A stretch of 64,000 nucleotides of DNA, from contig NZ_JQMW01000011.1 of the NCBI RefSeq assembly GCF_000744935.1, forward strand, positions 372,001 through 436,000. Direction: 5' to 3'. The notes below the pieces were generated by a model. The model was not told the origin of the DNA. It searched no databases and saw nothing but the letters and a program-made list of their open reading frames with translations. Of this stretch, positions 26,191-33,865 are shown in pieces. Source of the DNA: Clostridium sp. KNHs214 (GTDB taxonomy: Bacteria; Bacillota; Clostridia; Clostridiales; Clostridiaceae). Position 1 is the stretch's first letter, and every line of letters starts with the position of its first letter. The position numbers were made by a program, and so were the translations under genes.

Positions 26191-27060
26191 ATGCAGAGCA
26201 TACTTGACGCGATTAACGAATGGATAAAAGGTATCTTAATCGGAGCCATTAACGGTAATCTGTCAACTATGTTCGGGGACGTAAACGAGAAAGTCGGCAC
26301 AATCGCCGCCGAGGTAGGCAAGACCCCGCAGGGGTGGAACGCGAATATCTTTTCCATGATACAGACCCTATCGGAAAACATAATCGTACCCATTGCGGGG
26401 CTTGTCATTACCTACGTTCTATGCGTGGAACTAATCAGCATGGTAACGGAAAAGAACAATATGCACGACGTTGACACGTTCATGTTCTTTAAGTGGTTTT
26501 TTAAGGCATTTGTCGCTGTTTACCTTGTGACGAACACCTTTACTATCACTATGGCGGTGTTCGATATGGCGCAGCACGTCGTATCGGGCGCGGCGGGGGT
26601 AATCGGCGGCGACACCAATATTGATGTCGCCGCCGCCCTTGAAGCCATGCAGGAGGGGCTTGACGCAATGGAAATCCCCGAACTTTTACTGCTTGTTATG
26701 GAAACGTCTTTAGTTAGCCTTTGCATGAAAATCATGTCGGTGCTGATAACGGTAATCCTATACGGCAGAATGATAGAAATATACTGCTATTGCTCGGTTT
26801 CACCTATCCCATTCGCAACAATGACTAACAGGGAGTGGGGGCAGATAGGGAACAACTACCTCAAAGCTCTAATCGCCCTCGGCTTTCAAGGCTTCTTGAT
26901 TATGGTATGCGTCGGCATTTACGCGGTTTTGGTAAACAGCATGATTATAGCGGACAATCTGCACAGCGCGATTTTTTCCCTTGCAGCCTATACCGTTATT
27001 TTGTGCTTCTCCCTGTTCAAATCCGGCGCGCTTGCAAAGTCAATTTTTAACGCCCATTAA
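26191..27060 (+). CDS. VirB6/TrbL-like conjugal transfer membrane protein
   Basis: The 289-residue protein has about six hydrophobic segments. The N-terminal amphipathic start MQSILDAINEWIKGILIGAI and the block EIYCYCSVSPIPFATMTNRE are typical of the VirB6-like protein of Tn1549/CTn-type conjugative elements. It would form part of the inner-membrane channel of the type IV secretion system. It lies 15 bases after the maff2 remnant and 21 bases before prgI. It is intact but cannot act alone, since most of the transfer region is missing. Confidence 0.85.
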   Translation: MQSILDAINEWIKGILIGAINGNLSTMFGDVNEKVGTIAAEVGKTPQGWNANIFSMIQTLSENIIVPIAGLVITYVLCVELISMVTEKNNMHDVDTFMFFKWFFKAFVAVYLVTNTFTITMAVFDMAQHVVSGAAGVIGGDTNIDVAAALEAMQEGLDAMEIPELLLLVMETSLVSLCMKIMSVLITVILYGRMIEIYCYCSVSPIPFATMTNREWGQIGNNYLKALIALGFQGFLIMVCVGIYAVLVNSMIIADNLHSAIFSLAAYTVILCFSLFKSGALAKSIFNAH

Positions 27061-27081
27061 GGGCAGAAAGGAGGTTATCGC

Positions 27082-27486
27082 TTGGCGTATGTACCCGTAC
27101 CCAAAGACTTATCCAAAGTCAAGACAAAGGTGGCGTTAAACCTTACGAAGCGGCAGATTGTCTGCTTTTCGGCGGCTCTCCTTGTAGGACTGCCGCTTTT
27201 CTTTTTACTCAAAGACAGCGCAGGGACGAGCCTTGCGGCAATGGTGATGATTGTCGTCATGCTTCCCTGCTTTCTCCTTGCCATGTATGAAAAGCATGGA
27301 CAGCCCCTTGAAGTGGTGGTAAAAAACATCATTCAGACAAAGTTTATAAGACCAAAGGAACGACCCTATCAGACAGATAACCTATACGCCGTTTTAGAAC
27401 GGCAGAGAAAACTTGAAAAGGAGGTATCGGCTATTGTCAAAGACACAAACAAAAAAGGCGCAGGGGGCAAGCCCCGCAAAGGCTAA
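27082..27486 (+). CDS. PrgI-family (VirB3-like) conjugal transfer protein
   Basis: The 134-residue protein has two close membrane helices (about 27-75) and the KHGQPLEVVVKNIIQTKFIRPKERPYQT block of the family. It pairs with the VirB4 ATPase in the secretion channel. It starts at a TTG behind AAAGGAGGT. Its last 53 bases overlap the virB4 fragment, as in intact elements. Confidence 0.85.
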   Translation: MAYVPVPKDLSKVKTKVALNLTKRQIVCFSAALLVGLPLFFLLKDSAGTSLAAMVMIVVMLPCFLLAMYEKHGQPLEVVVKNIIQTKFIRPKERPYQTDNLYAVLERQRKLEKEVSAIVKDTNKKGAGGKPRKG

Positions 27487-27863
27487 ACGCAAGCTGACCC
27501 GCGCCGAGAAAAAACAGATTGCCGCCCTTATCCAAAAGGCAAAGGGCGACGGAAAGGCGCACACCGCGCAGCAGACTATTCCCTACTTGCAGATGTACCC
27601 GGACGGGATATGCAGGGTAACGGAAAAACGGTATTCAAAGAGCCTTTCGTTTGAAGATATTAACTATCAGCTTGCACAGGCAGACGAAAAGACGGGCATT
27701 TTTGAAAACTGGTGCGACTTCTTAAACTATTTTGACGCTTCCGTATCGGTGCAGCTTTCCTTTATCAATCAAGGGACGCAGCGCGGCGAAGCACAAAAGG
27801 CTATCGACATTCCGGCGCAGGAGGACGCTTTTAATTCCATTCGCGCCGAGTATTCGGATATGC
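27434..27863 (+). pseudogene. VirB4-type conjugation ATPase, 5' fragment
   Basis: From TTG 27434 (AAAGGAGGT upstream) the frame reads KLTRAEKKQIAALIQKAKGD, QQTIPYLQMYPDGICRVTEK and GIFENWCDFLNYFDASVSVQ, the N-terminal domain of the VirB4/TraE-like ATPase of Tn1549-like elements. After EYSDML the transposon at 27864 cuts it; the complete protein is usually about 800 residues. The Walker motifs are therefore absent. Confidence 0.85.
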
Positions 27864-27984
27864 TGTAGTGCGTCAAAATATAGCTTTTGAAAACTGCATT
27901 TCTAAGTCAAATTATAACTATAACTCCAATAACTATCCAGTAATTAAATGCATTTTAAATAATCATATTATTGCTAAATAAAAC

Positions 27985-28120
27985 CTCCTAATGACTTGAC
28001 ATCATTTGGAGGTTATTTTAAGCTTATTATAAAAACTAGAGAAAGGAAAGGGAAGAACCCCAAGCCGTGCAAAGCGAAGGTTCTTCCCTAAAAATAAGAG
28101 CGTAAGCTCTTACAACCTAT
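27985..28120 (+). promoter_or_regulatory. Hairpin-rich leader of the transposon
   Basis: Three hairpins follow one another: ACCTCCTAATGA...TCATTTGGAGGT (27990-28016, then TTATTTT), GGGAAGAACC...GGTTCTTCCC (28050-28088), and TAAGAGC/GCTCTTA (28096-28115). The first looks like a terminator that would shield the transposon from outside transcription. Confidence 0.55.
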
Positions 28121-28124
28121 TATT

Positions 28125-28700
28125 ATGATAAGATTATTTTCACAACTATGCAAGTGTTTTAAACAAATTTCTTTTGAAAATGAGATAAATATTTTTGAAG
28201 AGTATATGAAAACGGTTAATTCAGAGGCTTTGGTATGTCCAGTCTGCGGATCTAAACACGATCTATCCCTATTTGCCTCTTATAAACGCCATCTTGTGAC
28301 TTATGATAATAATGAAGTTCACGATAATATAATAACTATCAATAGATATATTTGCCCGTCATGTGGACATACTCATGCTATCCTACCTTCGGTAATTGTG
28401 CCCTACATGTCATTTAGCTTTAAATTTACTGTGTCTATTATTCATGATTATCTTGTACATAAATTTACCTCTGTAGAAGCTATGTGTGAACATTATTGTA
28501 TAGCAATATCCACATTCTATCGAATTTTAAATAAGTTCAAAAAACATAAACAACTATGGCTTGGACTTCTACAAGACAAGCTTATTTCTAATCTAAGTTT
28601 TATACAGCGTGTTATAAATAGTACCTTTATTGAAATTGAAACCTTTATAACAAACTTTTTTAATAGAAACGGCTTATCCTTTTTTCAAGGAACATCATAA
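28125..28700 (+). CDS. DUF6431-type zinc-ribbon protein of the transposon
   Basis: The 191-residue protein has two CxxC knuckles (CPVCGS and CPSCGH, about residues 38 and 77), then a helical part with a helix-turn-helix-like run (HKFTSVEAMCEHYCIAISTFYRIL). Such proteins regularly precede the DDE transposase and the AAA ATPase in this clostridial transposon family. It may recognise transposon ends or targets; the function is unproven. A 107-bp gap with its own AT-rich promoter region separates it from the transposase. Confidence 0.75.
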   Translation: MIRLFSQLCKCFKQISFENEINIFEEYMKTVNSEALVCPVCGSKHDLSLFASYKRHLVTYDNNEVHDNIITINRYICPSCGHTHAILPSVIVPYMSFSFKFTVSIIHDYLVHKFTSVEAMCEHYCIAISTFYRILNKFKKHKQLWLGLLQDKLISNLSFIQRVINSTFIEIETFITNFFNRNGLSFFQGTS

Positions 28701-28807
28701 TTAAGCTATAGCTATATACTTTTTATTTTATTTTATATATACCACTTAATACGATAATGGATATTATAATTTCCCCATGATAGCATTTTTATAGAGGTGA
28801 TGTTGAA

Positions 28808-30067
28808 ATGAATAACAAAGAAATGATTGAAATAGCTTCTATTAGACTAGCACTAATAGCTCCAGCTATAAATAATACTTATACTGAAAGCTCGAAAATT
28901 GCTTACTATAGACGTGTTGCTGCTACTCCTGTAAAATTACCTAACGGTAAGTCAGTTTTATATAGTCCTGGAACACTATCTAATTGGGAATCAGATTATA
29001 ATAGGTTTGGTTTTGATGCCCTTCTACCGAAGACGCGTAGCGACATAGGGAAAACCAGAAAGTTAAATGATGTAGCTATAGAACAGATATATATGCTAAA
29101 AAATGCATTTCCTAAAATTAATGCTACTCTTATATATCATAAACTTATCGAAGATGGCTTTATCAATGAAAAAAATATATCATTATCTACAGTTCAAAGA
29201 TTTATAAAAAATAATGATCTTAAATCTGCTAGATGCATAAATATGAAAGATAGAAAAGCCTTTGAAGAAGAGTTTGCAACTGGCATGTACCAAGGTGATA
29301 CATGCTATGGCCCGTATATTACTGAAAATGGCATACGTAAAAGAACATATCTAATTATGCTAATTGATGATAAATCAAGACTTATCGTTGGCGGAAGATT
29401 CTTTTACAATGATAACTCTTATAATTTTCAAAAGGTACTTAAAGAAGCTATCGCTAGATATGGCATACCTAATAAACTTTACTTGGACAACGGTTCTCCT
29501 TATAAAAATGAGCAATTAAGTCTTATCTGTGGATCTCTTGGAATAGTAGAACTGCACACTATGGTAAGGGATGGAGCATCCAAAGGAAAAGTAGAAAGAA
29601 ATTTTAGAACATTAAAAAGTAGATGGCTAAACACTCTAGATGTAGAATCTATATCCTCCTTAGCGGAGCTAAATGATGAGCTATTCGCATATATAAACAA
29701 GCATAATGTAACAGTACATTCAGCTACATCTCAACGTCCGATCGATAGATATAAAAGCGATTTAGCTCATGTTAAGGTAGCTACTGATAGTGAGTGGCTG
29801 GATAATTGCTTTATGAATCGCATACAACGAAGAGTTAATAATGACTCAACCATAAGCATTGATAAAATATCTTATGATGTACCTATGCAATTTATAGGAC
29901 AGAAAGTTGAAGTAAGATATTTACCTGATGATATGGATAATGCATATGTATATTATGAAAATGCTAAATACAGCATTAGAAAAACAAATAAGATTGAAAA
30001 TGGTAAAACCAAACGCAGGAATGCATTTACTATAGACTATTCAAAGGATGGTGTTAAAAATGTTTAA
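28808..30067 (+). CDS. DDE transposase (retroviral-integrase fold)
   Basis: The 419-residue protein has an N-terminal helix-turn-helix region (KLNDVAIEQIYMLKNAFPKI). The integrase core has Asp in MYQGDTCYGPYI, Asp in LYLDNGSPYKN, and Glu in GASKGKVERNFRTLK. A C-terminal Mu-type beta domain (IDKISYDVPMQFIGQKVEV) follows. It belongs to the Mu/IS481-like transposases that need an AAA partner. The ATG follows AGAGGTGATGTTGAA. The stop overlaps the start of the ATPase gene by 20 bases. Confidence 0.88.
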   Translation: MNNKEMIEIASIRLALIAPAINNTYTESSKIAYYRRVAATPVKLPNGKSVLYSPGTLSNWESDYNRFGFDALLPKTRSDIGKTRKLNDVAIEQIYMLKNAFPKINATLIYHKLIEDGFINEKNISLSTVQRFIKNNDLKSARCINMKDRKAFEEEFATGMYQGDTCYGPYITENGIRKRTYLIMLIDDKSRLIVGGRFFYNDNSYNFQKVLKEAIARYGIPNKLYLDNGSPYKNEQLSLICGSLGIVELHTMVRDGASKGKVERNFRTLKSRWLNTLDVESISSLAELNDELFAYINKHNVTVHSATSQRPIDRYKSDLAHVKVATDSEWLDNCFMNRIQRRVNNDSTISIDKISYDVPMQFIGQKVEVRYLPDDMDNAYVYYENAKYSIRKTNKIENGKTKRRNAFTIDYSKDGVKNV

Positions 30068-30863
30068 ACAATTTTATGGTATGACAATGAATCCATTTGA
30101 AAAAGGCATAAAAGAAAAAGATGCCTATATGTCAAATGATCTAAAAGAGATGATATCAAGACTTGAGTATCTTAATGAAGCTAGGGGAATCGGCTTATTT
30201 ACAGCTTCACCAGGTAGTGGAAAAACCTTTGCCTTAAGGTGCTTTGCTAAAAAAGTAAACCCTAATTTAACAAAGGTTATATATCTTTGCTTTACCACTG
30301 TAACTACTACTGAGTTCTATAGGCAATTTTGCATCTCCTTAGGAATTGAACCTTCTTCTCGTAAATCTGACATGTTTAAGAGCATAAAAGACTATATGGA
30401 AAGTATGAGTACAGATAAACGTGTGCATTATATATTAGTTTGGGATGAAGCACAATATCTAAATAATGATATTTTAAAGGATTTAAAGCTACTTATGAAC
30501 TTCTCTATGGACTCAAAAGATTGCTTTTCCTTAGTTTTGATAGGACAACCTGTGTTAAATAATATCTTAGAAAAGCAGATACACGAGGCATTAAAACAAA
30601 GAATAATAATAAATTATAATTTTGAAGGATTTTCTGAAATTGAAGCTTTAGAATATATTAATTCTAGATTATCATTAGCAGGGGCTTCGCCAGAAATATT
30701 TGATAATAATGCTGTTTTGGCTGCATATAGAAGCTGTGCTGGCTCTATAAGACGCTTAAATATGATATTAACTAAGGCTTTAATAATAGGTGCGCAGCAC
30801 GAAAAAAACGTAATCGATACTGATATAATAATGGCTGCCGCCAATGAAATATCACTGCATTAA
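30048..30863 (+). CDS. ExeA/TniB-like AAA ATPase of the transposon
   Basis: The 271-residue ATPase has the N-terminal FYGMTMNPFEKGI signature of ExeA-like proteins, Walker A TASPGSGKTFALRC, Walker B HYILVWDEAQYL, sensor SLVLIGQP and a C-terminal lid (YRSCAGSIRRLNMILTKAL). It would activate the transposase and choose targets, as MuB, TnsC and TniB do. The start at 30048 is a GTG within the end of the transposase gene; the ATG at 30060 is an alternative. Confidence 0.88.
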   Translation: MVLKMFKQFYGMTMNPFEKGIKEKDAYMSNDLKEMISRLEYLNEARGIGLFTASPGSGKTFALRCFAKKVNPNLTKVIYLCFTTVTTTEFYRQFCISLGIEPSSRKSDMFKSIKDYMESMSTDKRVHYILVWDEAQYLNNDILKDLKLLMNFSMDSKDCFSLVLIGQPVLNNILEKQIHEALKQRIIINYNFEGFSEIEALEYINSRLSLAGASPEIFDNNAVLAAYRSCAGSIRRLNMILTKALIIGAQHEKNVIDTDIIMAAANEISLH

Positions 30864-30867
30864 AATC

Positions 30868-30896
30868 ACAAGGAGCGCTAGCTCCTTTTTCTTTTA
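30868..30896 (+). terminator. Terminator after the transposon genes
   Basis: AAGGAGC pairs with GCTCCTT, followed by TTTCTTTT. It lies directly after the ATPase stop. Confidence 0.75.
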
Positions 30897-31015
30897 GGTG
30901 CAAAATGATTTTTCATTAAAAATAAAGTGATTTTGTAGAAATAATTTGACGTAAATTGTACTATAATTATAGAAATAAACTGACGTTTAAATTAGGAGAA
31001 ATTTGACGTTTAACA

Positions 31016-31192
31016 TTTAGGCATCATAATATCAACTATAGCTAAATGAATTTCTTCCTTTTCTAATATTTCTAATCCCTGAACTCCATTTTCTCCAATA
31101 AAAACTTTATATCCCTGATTTACCAAATAAGTCCTTATTCCCATAGCTATATCTTTTTCATCCTCTAAAACTAAAATATTATACATATTCAT
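31016..31192 (-). pseudogene. OmpR-type response regulator, 5' fragment cut by the transposon
   Basis: The frame starts MNMYNILVLEDEKDIAMGIR and runs through the phospho-acceptor region HLAIVDIMMPK. The right end of the transposon then adds a Cys codon and TAA. A complete regulator has about 225 residues, so only the first half of the receiver domain is left. The missing 3' part is not at the other end of the transposon, so it was lost in a rearrangement. The original partner kinase is also absent. Confidence 0.85.
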
Positions 31193-31213
31193 TTTCCTTA
31201 CCTCTTTCTGTGT

Positions 31214-31372
31214 TAAGGCACATTCAAATAAATAATAAGTCAGTATGCTAGTCTATTTTGCGTCATACTGCGTCAGCAGAACTCGCCTATAGTACTAACA
31301 AAGACAGAACCTGTTTCCTTGCCTGACACAAAATAGACTAACATCTTTGAATTGTTATTTCTTTTCATGTAC
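31214..31372. repeat. About 160-bp imperfect palindrome upstream of the broken regulator
   Basis: The left arm ATGCTAGTCTATTTTGCGTCA faces its inverted match TGACACAAAATAGACTAACAT; the outer parts (AAGGCACATTCAAATAAATAA against the complement of the stretch ending 31372) also pair. The core has GCGTCAGCAG. The two-arm layout resembles the other long palindromes in the window but the sequence differs. It would lie at the promoter of the regulator fragment. The rest of 31373-31605 is AT-rich without features. Confidence 0.6.
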
Positions 31373-31609
31373 CTAATGTCATAAATATATAATATCATAG
31401 CTTTTATATAATTCTGCATTCATATTACTGCATTCCCCCCTTATTTATTCTACAAATCCATTCTATATCTATTTTTTTAAGATATAGTTGTGGTAATTCT
31501 AAAGATTTTCTAAAGAAATGCCTTATACTCTAAATTGTTTATTATATACTGAAAAATAAAAGCTACACTTTTCATAATAATCTTTCCTCCGTTAACTTAA
31601 TTTATCATT

Positions 31610-31690
31610 AAATCTTTGATATATCATATTCACTTAATAGGTCAAGAGTTGCTGTAGGTTCATCAAGAATTACTAATGCTGCATGCTTAT
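31610..31690 (-). pseudogene. ABC ATPase remnant (Walker B region)
   Basis: On the minus strand 31612-31683 reads AALVILDEPTATLDLLSEYD followed by ISKI and a stop. This is the Walker B/D-loop of an ABC ATPase with no start and no Walker A. A similar piece (LVLVILDEP) lies at 13331-13360. Confidence 0.65.
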
Positions 31691-31741
31691 AAAGAATTTA
31701 TAAGCATAAAATATATAAACCCATCACGCTTTTGTGATGGG
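31656..31741 (+). repeat. Right copy of the scar repeat with terminator
   Basis: This is the same order as at 13331-13412: GGTTCATCAAG (ABC piece), then KEFISIK coding tail (31691 on), then the terminator ACCCATCACG..CGTGATGGGTTTTTT type (31716-31747). The tail and terminator also match the end of the LAGLIDADG gene at 35343-35800. The two copies are direct repeats bracketing the 18-kb mobile region. Confidence 0.65.
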
Positions 31742-31850
31742 TTTTTTACTCCAACTGAAGGTTAGAGATCGTTATCCAGGGACGTAGCTGCCGTTATCTC
31801 CCACTTTGTTAGAAGTGGGAGTGTTACGGCAGGTAGTCATCGGATAAATA
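31742..31850 (+). repeat. Paired-hairpin repeat, copy B
   Basis: From TTTTTACTCCAACTGAAGG to GGATAAATA it is nearly identical to copy A, with the loop TGTTAG instead of CGTTAC. The 5' arm of the first hairpin is missing: the sequence is fused to the preceding terminator at a shared TTTTTACTCC. It ends one base before the stop of the AraC-type gene on the other strand. Confidence 0.75.
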
Positions 31851-31851
31851 T

Positions 31852-32706
31852 TTACTTTTTAATTGGTATCCACACTTCGCATCTATAATCTTCTGATTTA
31901 GTATCGCCACTATAGTAAACTTCAAGCTCCGGTGCACAATCATGTTGATAACCAGATGAAGGCAGCCATTCTGTGAATATTCTTCTTGTTAAAGTTTGAA
32001 TAGCTTCAGGCAGTGGTCCTATTGATTCAAATATAGCCCATGTTACATCAGGGATAGTAGCTTTTATATACCCCTTGGGTAAAGCTTCCATTGTATCCTC
32101 TATAGCAATCATATAATTAAACTCATTTTTAATCATATCAAAATCCTTACATACGCCTAAAACGCCCATTTGCCCAGCTTTTTCATCAAAAAATTTAAAA
32201 CTTCCATCCTTCATTAATTCATCCCAAAACATAGGAACAGCCTTAAAGTTTTCTCCTCCATTCATATTAATTTTTTTCTGCTTACCTATTACTTTAAACC
32301 CCTTTTTCTTTTCAATTTTATAATCCATACTTTTATCTCCTTTAATTGAAATATGAAAGGATAGCTTAGGATAAGAAACTAGCTTTACTCCTTGCTTTTT
32401 TACCTTAGACGGATTTATTCCATGCATTTTCTTAAATGCCTTTGAAAATGACTCCAAGGATTCATATCCATATTTAAAAGCTACATCAGTTACCCGCGCC
32501 CCCATAAATAGGTCCTGTGAGGCTAAAGACAACCTTCTTCTCCTTATATATTCACTTATTGTAACCCCTGTTATCATGTAATACATCCTTTGAAAGTGAA
32601 ATTCTGAGGACAAAGCTATTTTTGCAATTTCCTTTATCTCTATTTTTTCCGTAATATTGTCCTCAATATAATCTATTGCTTTATTCATAGAGTTTAACCA
32701 ATCCAT
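31852..32706 (-). CDS. AraC-family regulator with GyrI-like effector-binding domain
   Basis: In the 284-residue protein, two helix-turn-helix motifs of the AraC type occupy about residues 8-105 (IKEIAKIALSSEFHFQRMYY and VTDVAFKYGYESLESFSKAF). From about 128 a GyrI/SOUL-like ligand domain follows, ending with the typical CAPELEVYYSGD and EVWIPIKK. Proteins with this layout bind hydrophobic drugs and activate exporter or detoxification genes (BltR/Rob-like). It starts behind GGAGAGGGG. The next gene upstream, an APH-like kinase, is on the same strand 205 bp away, so a common regulon is possible but not shown. Confidence 0.88.
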   Translation of the reverse strand: MDWLNSMNKAIDYIEDNITEKIEIKEIAKIALSSEFHFQRMYYMITGVTISEYIRRRRLSLASQDLFMGARVTDVAFKYGYESLESFSKAFKKMHGINPSKVKKQGVKLVSYPKLSFHISIKGDKSMDYKIEKKKGFKVIGKQKKINMNGGENFKAVPMFWDELMKDGSFKFFDEKAGQMGVLGVCKDFDMIKNEFNYMIAIEDTMEALPKGYIKATIPDVTWAIFESIGPLPEAIQTLTRRIFTEWLPSSGYQHDCAPELEVYYSGDTKSEDYRCEVWIPIKK

Positions 32707-32911
32707 ATCCCCTCTCCTTTCATATCTAATGTTAATATATTTAGGAAGTAAATACCTGTCTTCCTATGCTATGTGCTGACAGAACATAAAAATAATTATA
32801 CTTGTTTCATTTTGCAACCCTATGTATTTCCCTTTATAGGTATATGTCTTTCCTCTGTACACGTATGCGTTTTCTTTTGTATATATCAATAGTTTCCAAG
32901 TATGTTCATAA

Positions 32912-33679
32912 TCAGAACAATTCATCAAGTAATATATAATATCTTATTAAATTCATATCTGGCTTAAATTTAAGATTTTTTAAAAATCTATCTGTATATT
33001 CCGGAGGAAAATCTAAAAGTTCACGCAAGCACAATGCAATATCTTGATGTCTATCAGCAATACCACCGCGTCCCATATCTATATATCCTGTTATGTTTTT
33101 TCCATCAGTAAAGAAATTATTAAAACAATAATCACCATGGCTAAATACCAATGTCTCTTTTGGTTTGTTCTTCACTAAATACTCATATGCTTCATCTGTA
33201 TTTTCAATGCCCTCAGTGTATTTATTATGATCCACTTCTAGATGAAGACCATTATCTACACGTTTTTTTGCCTTTTTTAGTTTATAATCAATTGTGCTGT
33301 CAAATTTGCATTCAGATATATCTATACTTTGTAATCTATTTATTCCATCTGCTGCAAGCTTAATTAACAAATGAGGGTTGTCTCTATACAGATTGTTTTC
33401 CAGCATAATACCTTCTGCTTTTTCAATCAGCATATACGAAGTACCGTTTTCAATAACCCTGCAAATGACCTTTGGCACTGGAAGTTTCCCCTGAAGCCAC
33501 TTATAAATACCATATTCTCTCTCTGTCTCATCAGATACTTTTTCTATCTTTAGATATAGTTCTTTGTTTTCTCCATTACATTTTATTACTTTTGCTTTTG
33601 ACATTCCTTCGTTGTCATTATGAAACTCCATACCCTTAATAAAATTTCGAATATTTTCTGGTAAGTACATGTTACTCAA
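32912..33679 (-). CDS. APH(3')-like aminoglycoside phosphotransferase
   Basis: The 255-residue kinase has the APH fold. It shows Brenner-type catalytic HGDYCFNNFF (Asp base, Asn ligand) and the metal-binding GYIDMGRGGIADRHQDIAL of APH(3') enzymes, plus an N-lobe Lys in LYLKIEKVS and MLIEKAEG. Family members phosphorylate the 3'-hydroxyl of aminoglycosides. The C-terminus reads RYYILLDELF, as in APH(3')-III-type enzymes. Base composition matches the host, so it looks like a resident gene rather than a recent import. Whether it protects against a clinical drug cannot be read. Confidence 0.85.
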   Translation of the reverse strand: MSNMYLPENIRNFIKGMEFHNDNEGMSKAKVIKCNGENKELYLKIEKVSDETEREYGIYKWLQGKLPVPKVICRVIENGTSYMLIEKAEGIMLENNLYRDNPHLLIKLAADGINRLQSIDISECKFDSTIDYKLKKAKKRVDNGLHLEVDHNKYTEGIENTDEAYEYLVKNKPKETLVFSHGDYCFNNFFTDGKNITGYIDMGRGGIADRHQDIALCLRELLDFPPEYTDRFLKNLKFKPDMNLIRYYILLDELF

Positions 33680-33865
33680 CCTTTCTTAATGTTTTTAGCA
33701 TATAAATTTAAACTATCCAAATATTATTTTATTTATCTATTATATACCTTATTTCATGATTGTGCCAAAATAATATCCTTTCCATGAAACTTCAGTCTAA
33801 ACTTATTGAACCCAGTAGCAATATAGACATGTAGTACATATTCTGATACTAGAGGAGGTGCAAAA

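Larger units (their letters stand above)
27864..31015 (+). mobile_element. DUF6431/DDE/AAA transposon (Mu/Tn7-like ends)
   Basis: The left end reads TGTAGTGCGTCAAA and the right end, on the minus strand, TGTTAAACGTCAAA. Further GTCAAAnTATn-type repeats lie inside (left at about 27903; right at about 30945-31005, three copies of ACGTCAnATT), resembling transposase-binding sites of Mu/Tn7-like elements. It contains three genes in one direction. The bases outside the ends differ (TATGC on the left, TTTAG on the right), so there is no target duplication. The left neighbour is virB4 and the right neighbour a response regulator gene. This implies a deletion, inversion or recombination after insertion. 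Confidence 0.8.

Noticed and set aside
31010-31192. A small stand-alone receiver protein
   Set aside because: The last codon and the stop are supplied by the transposon end, and homology breaks in the middle of the receiver domain, so it is a truncated regulator.
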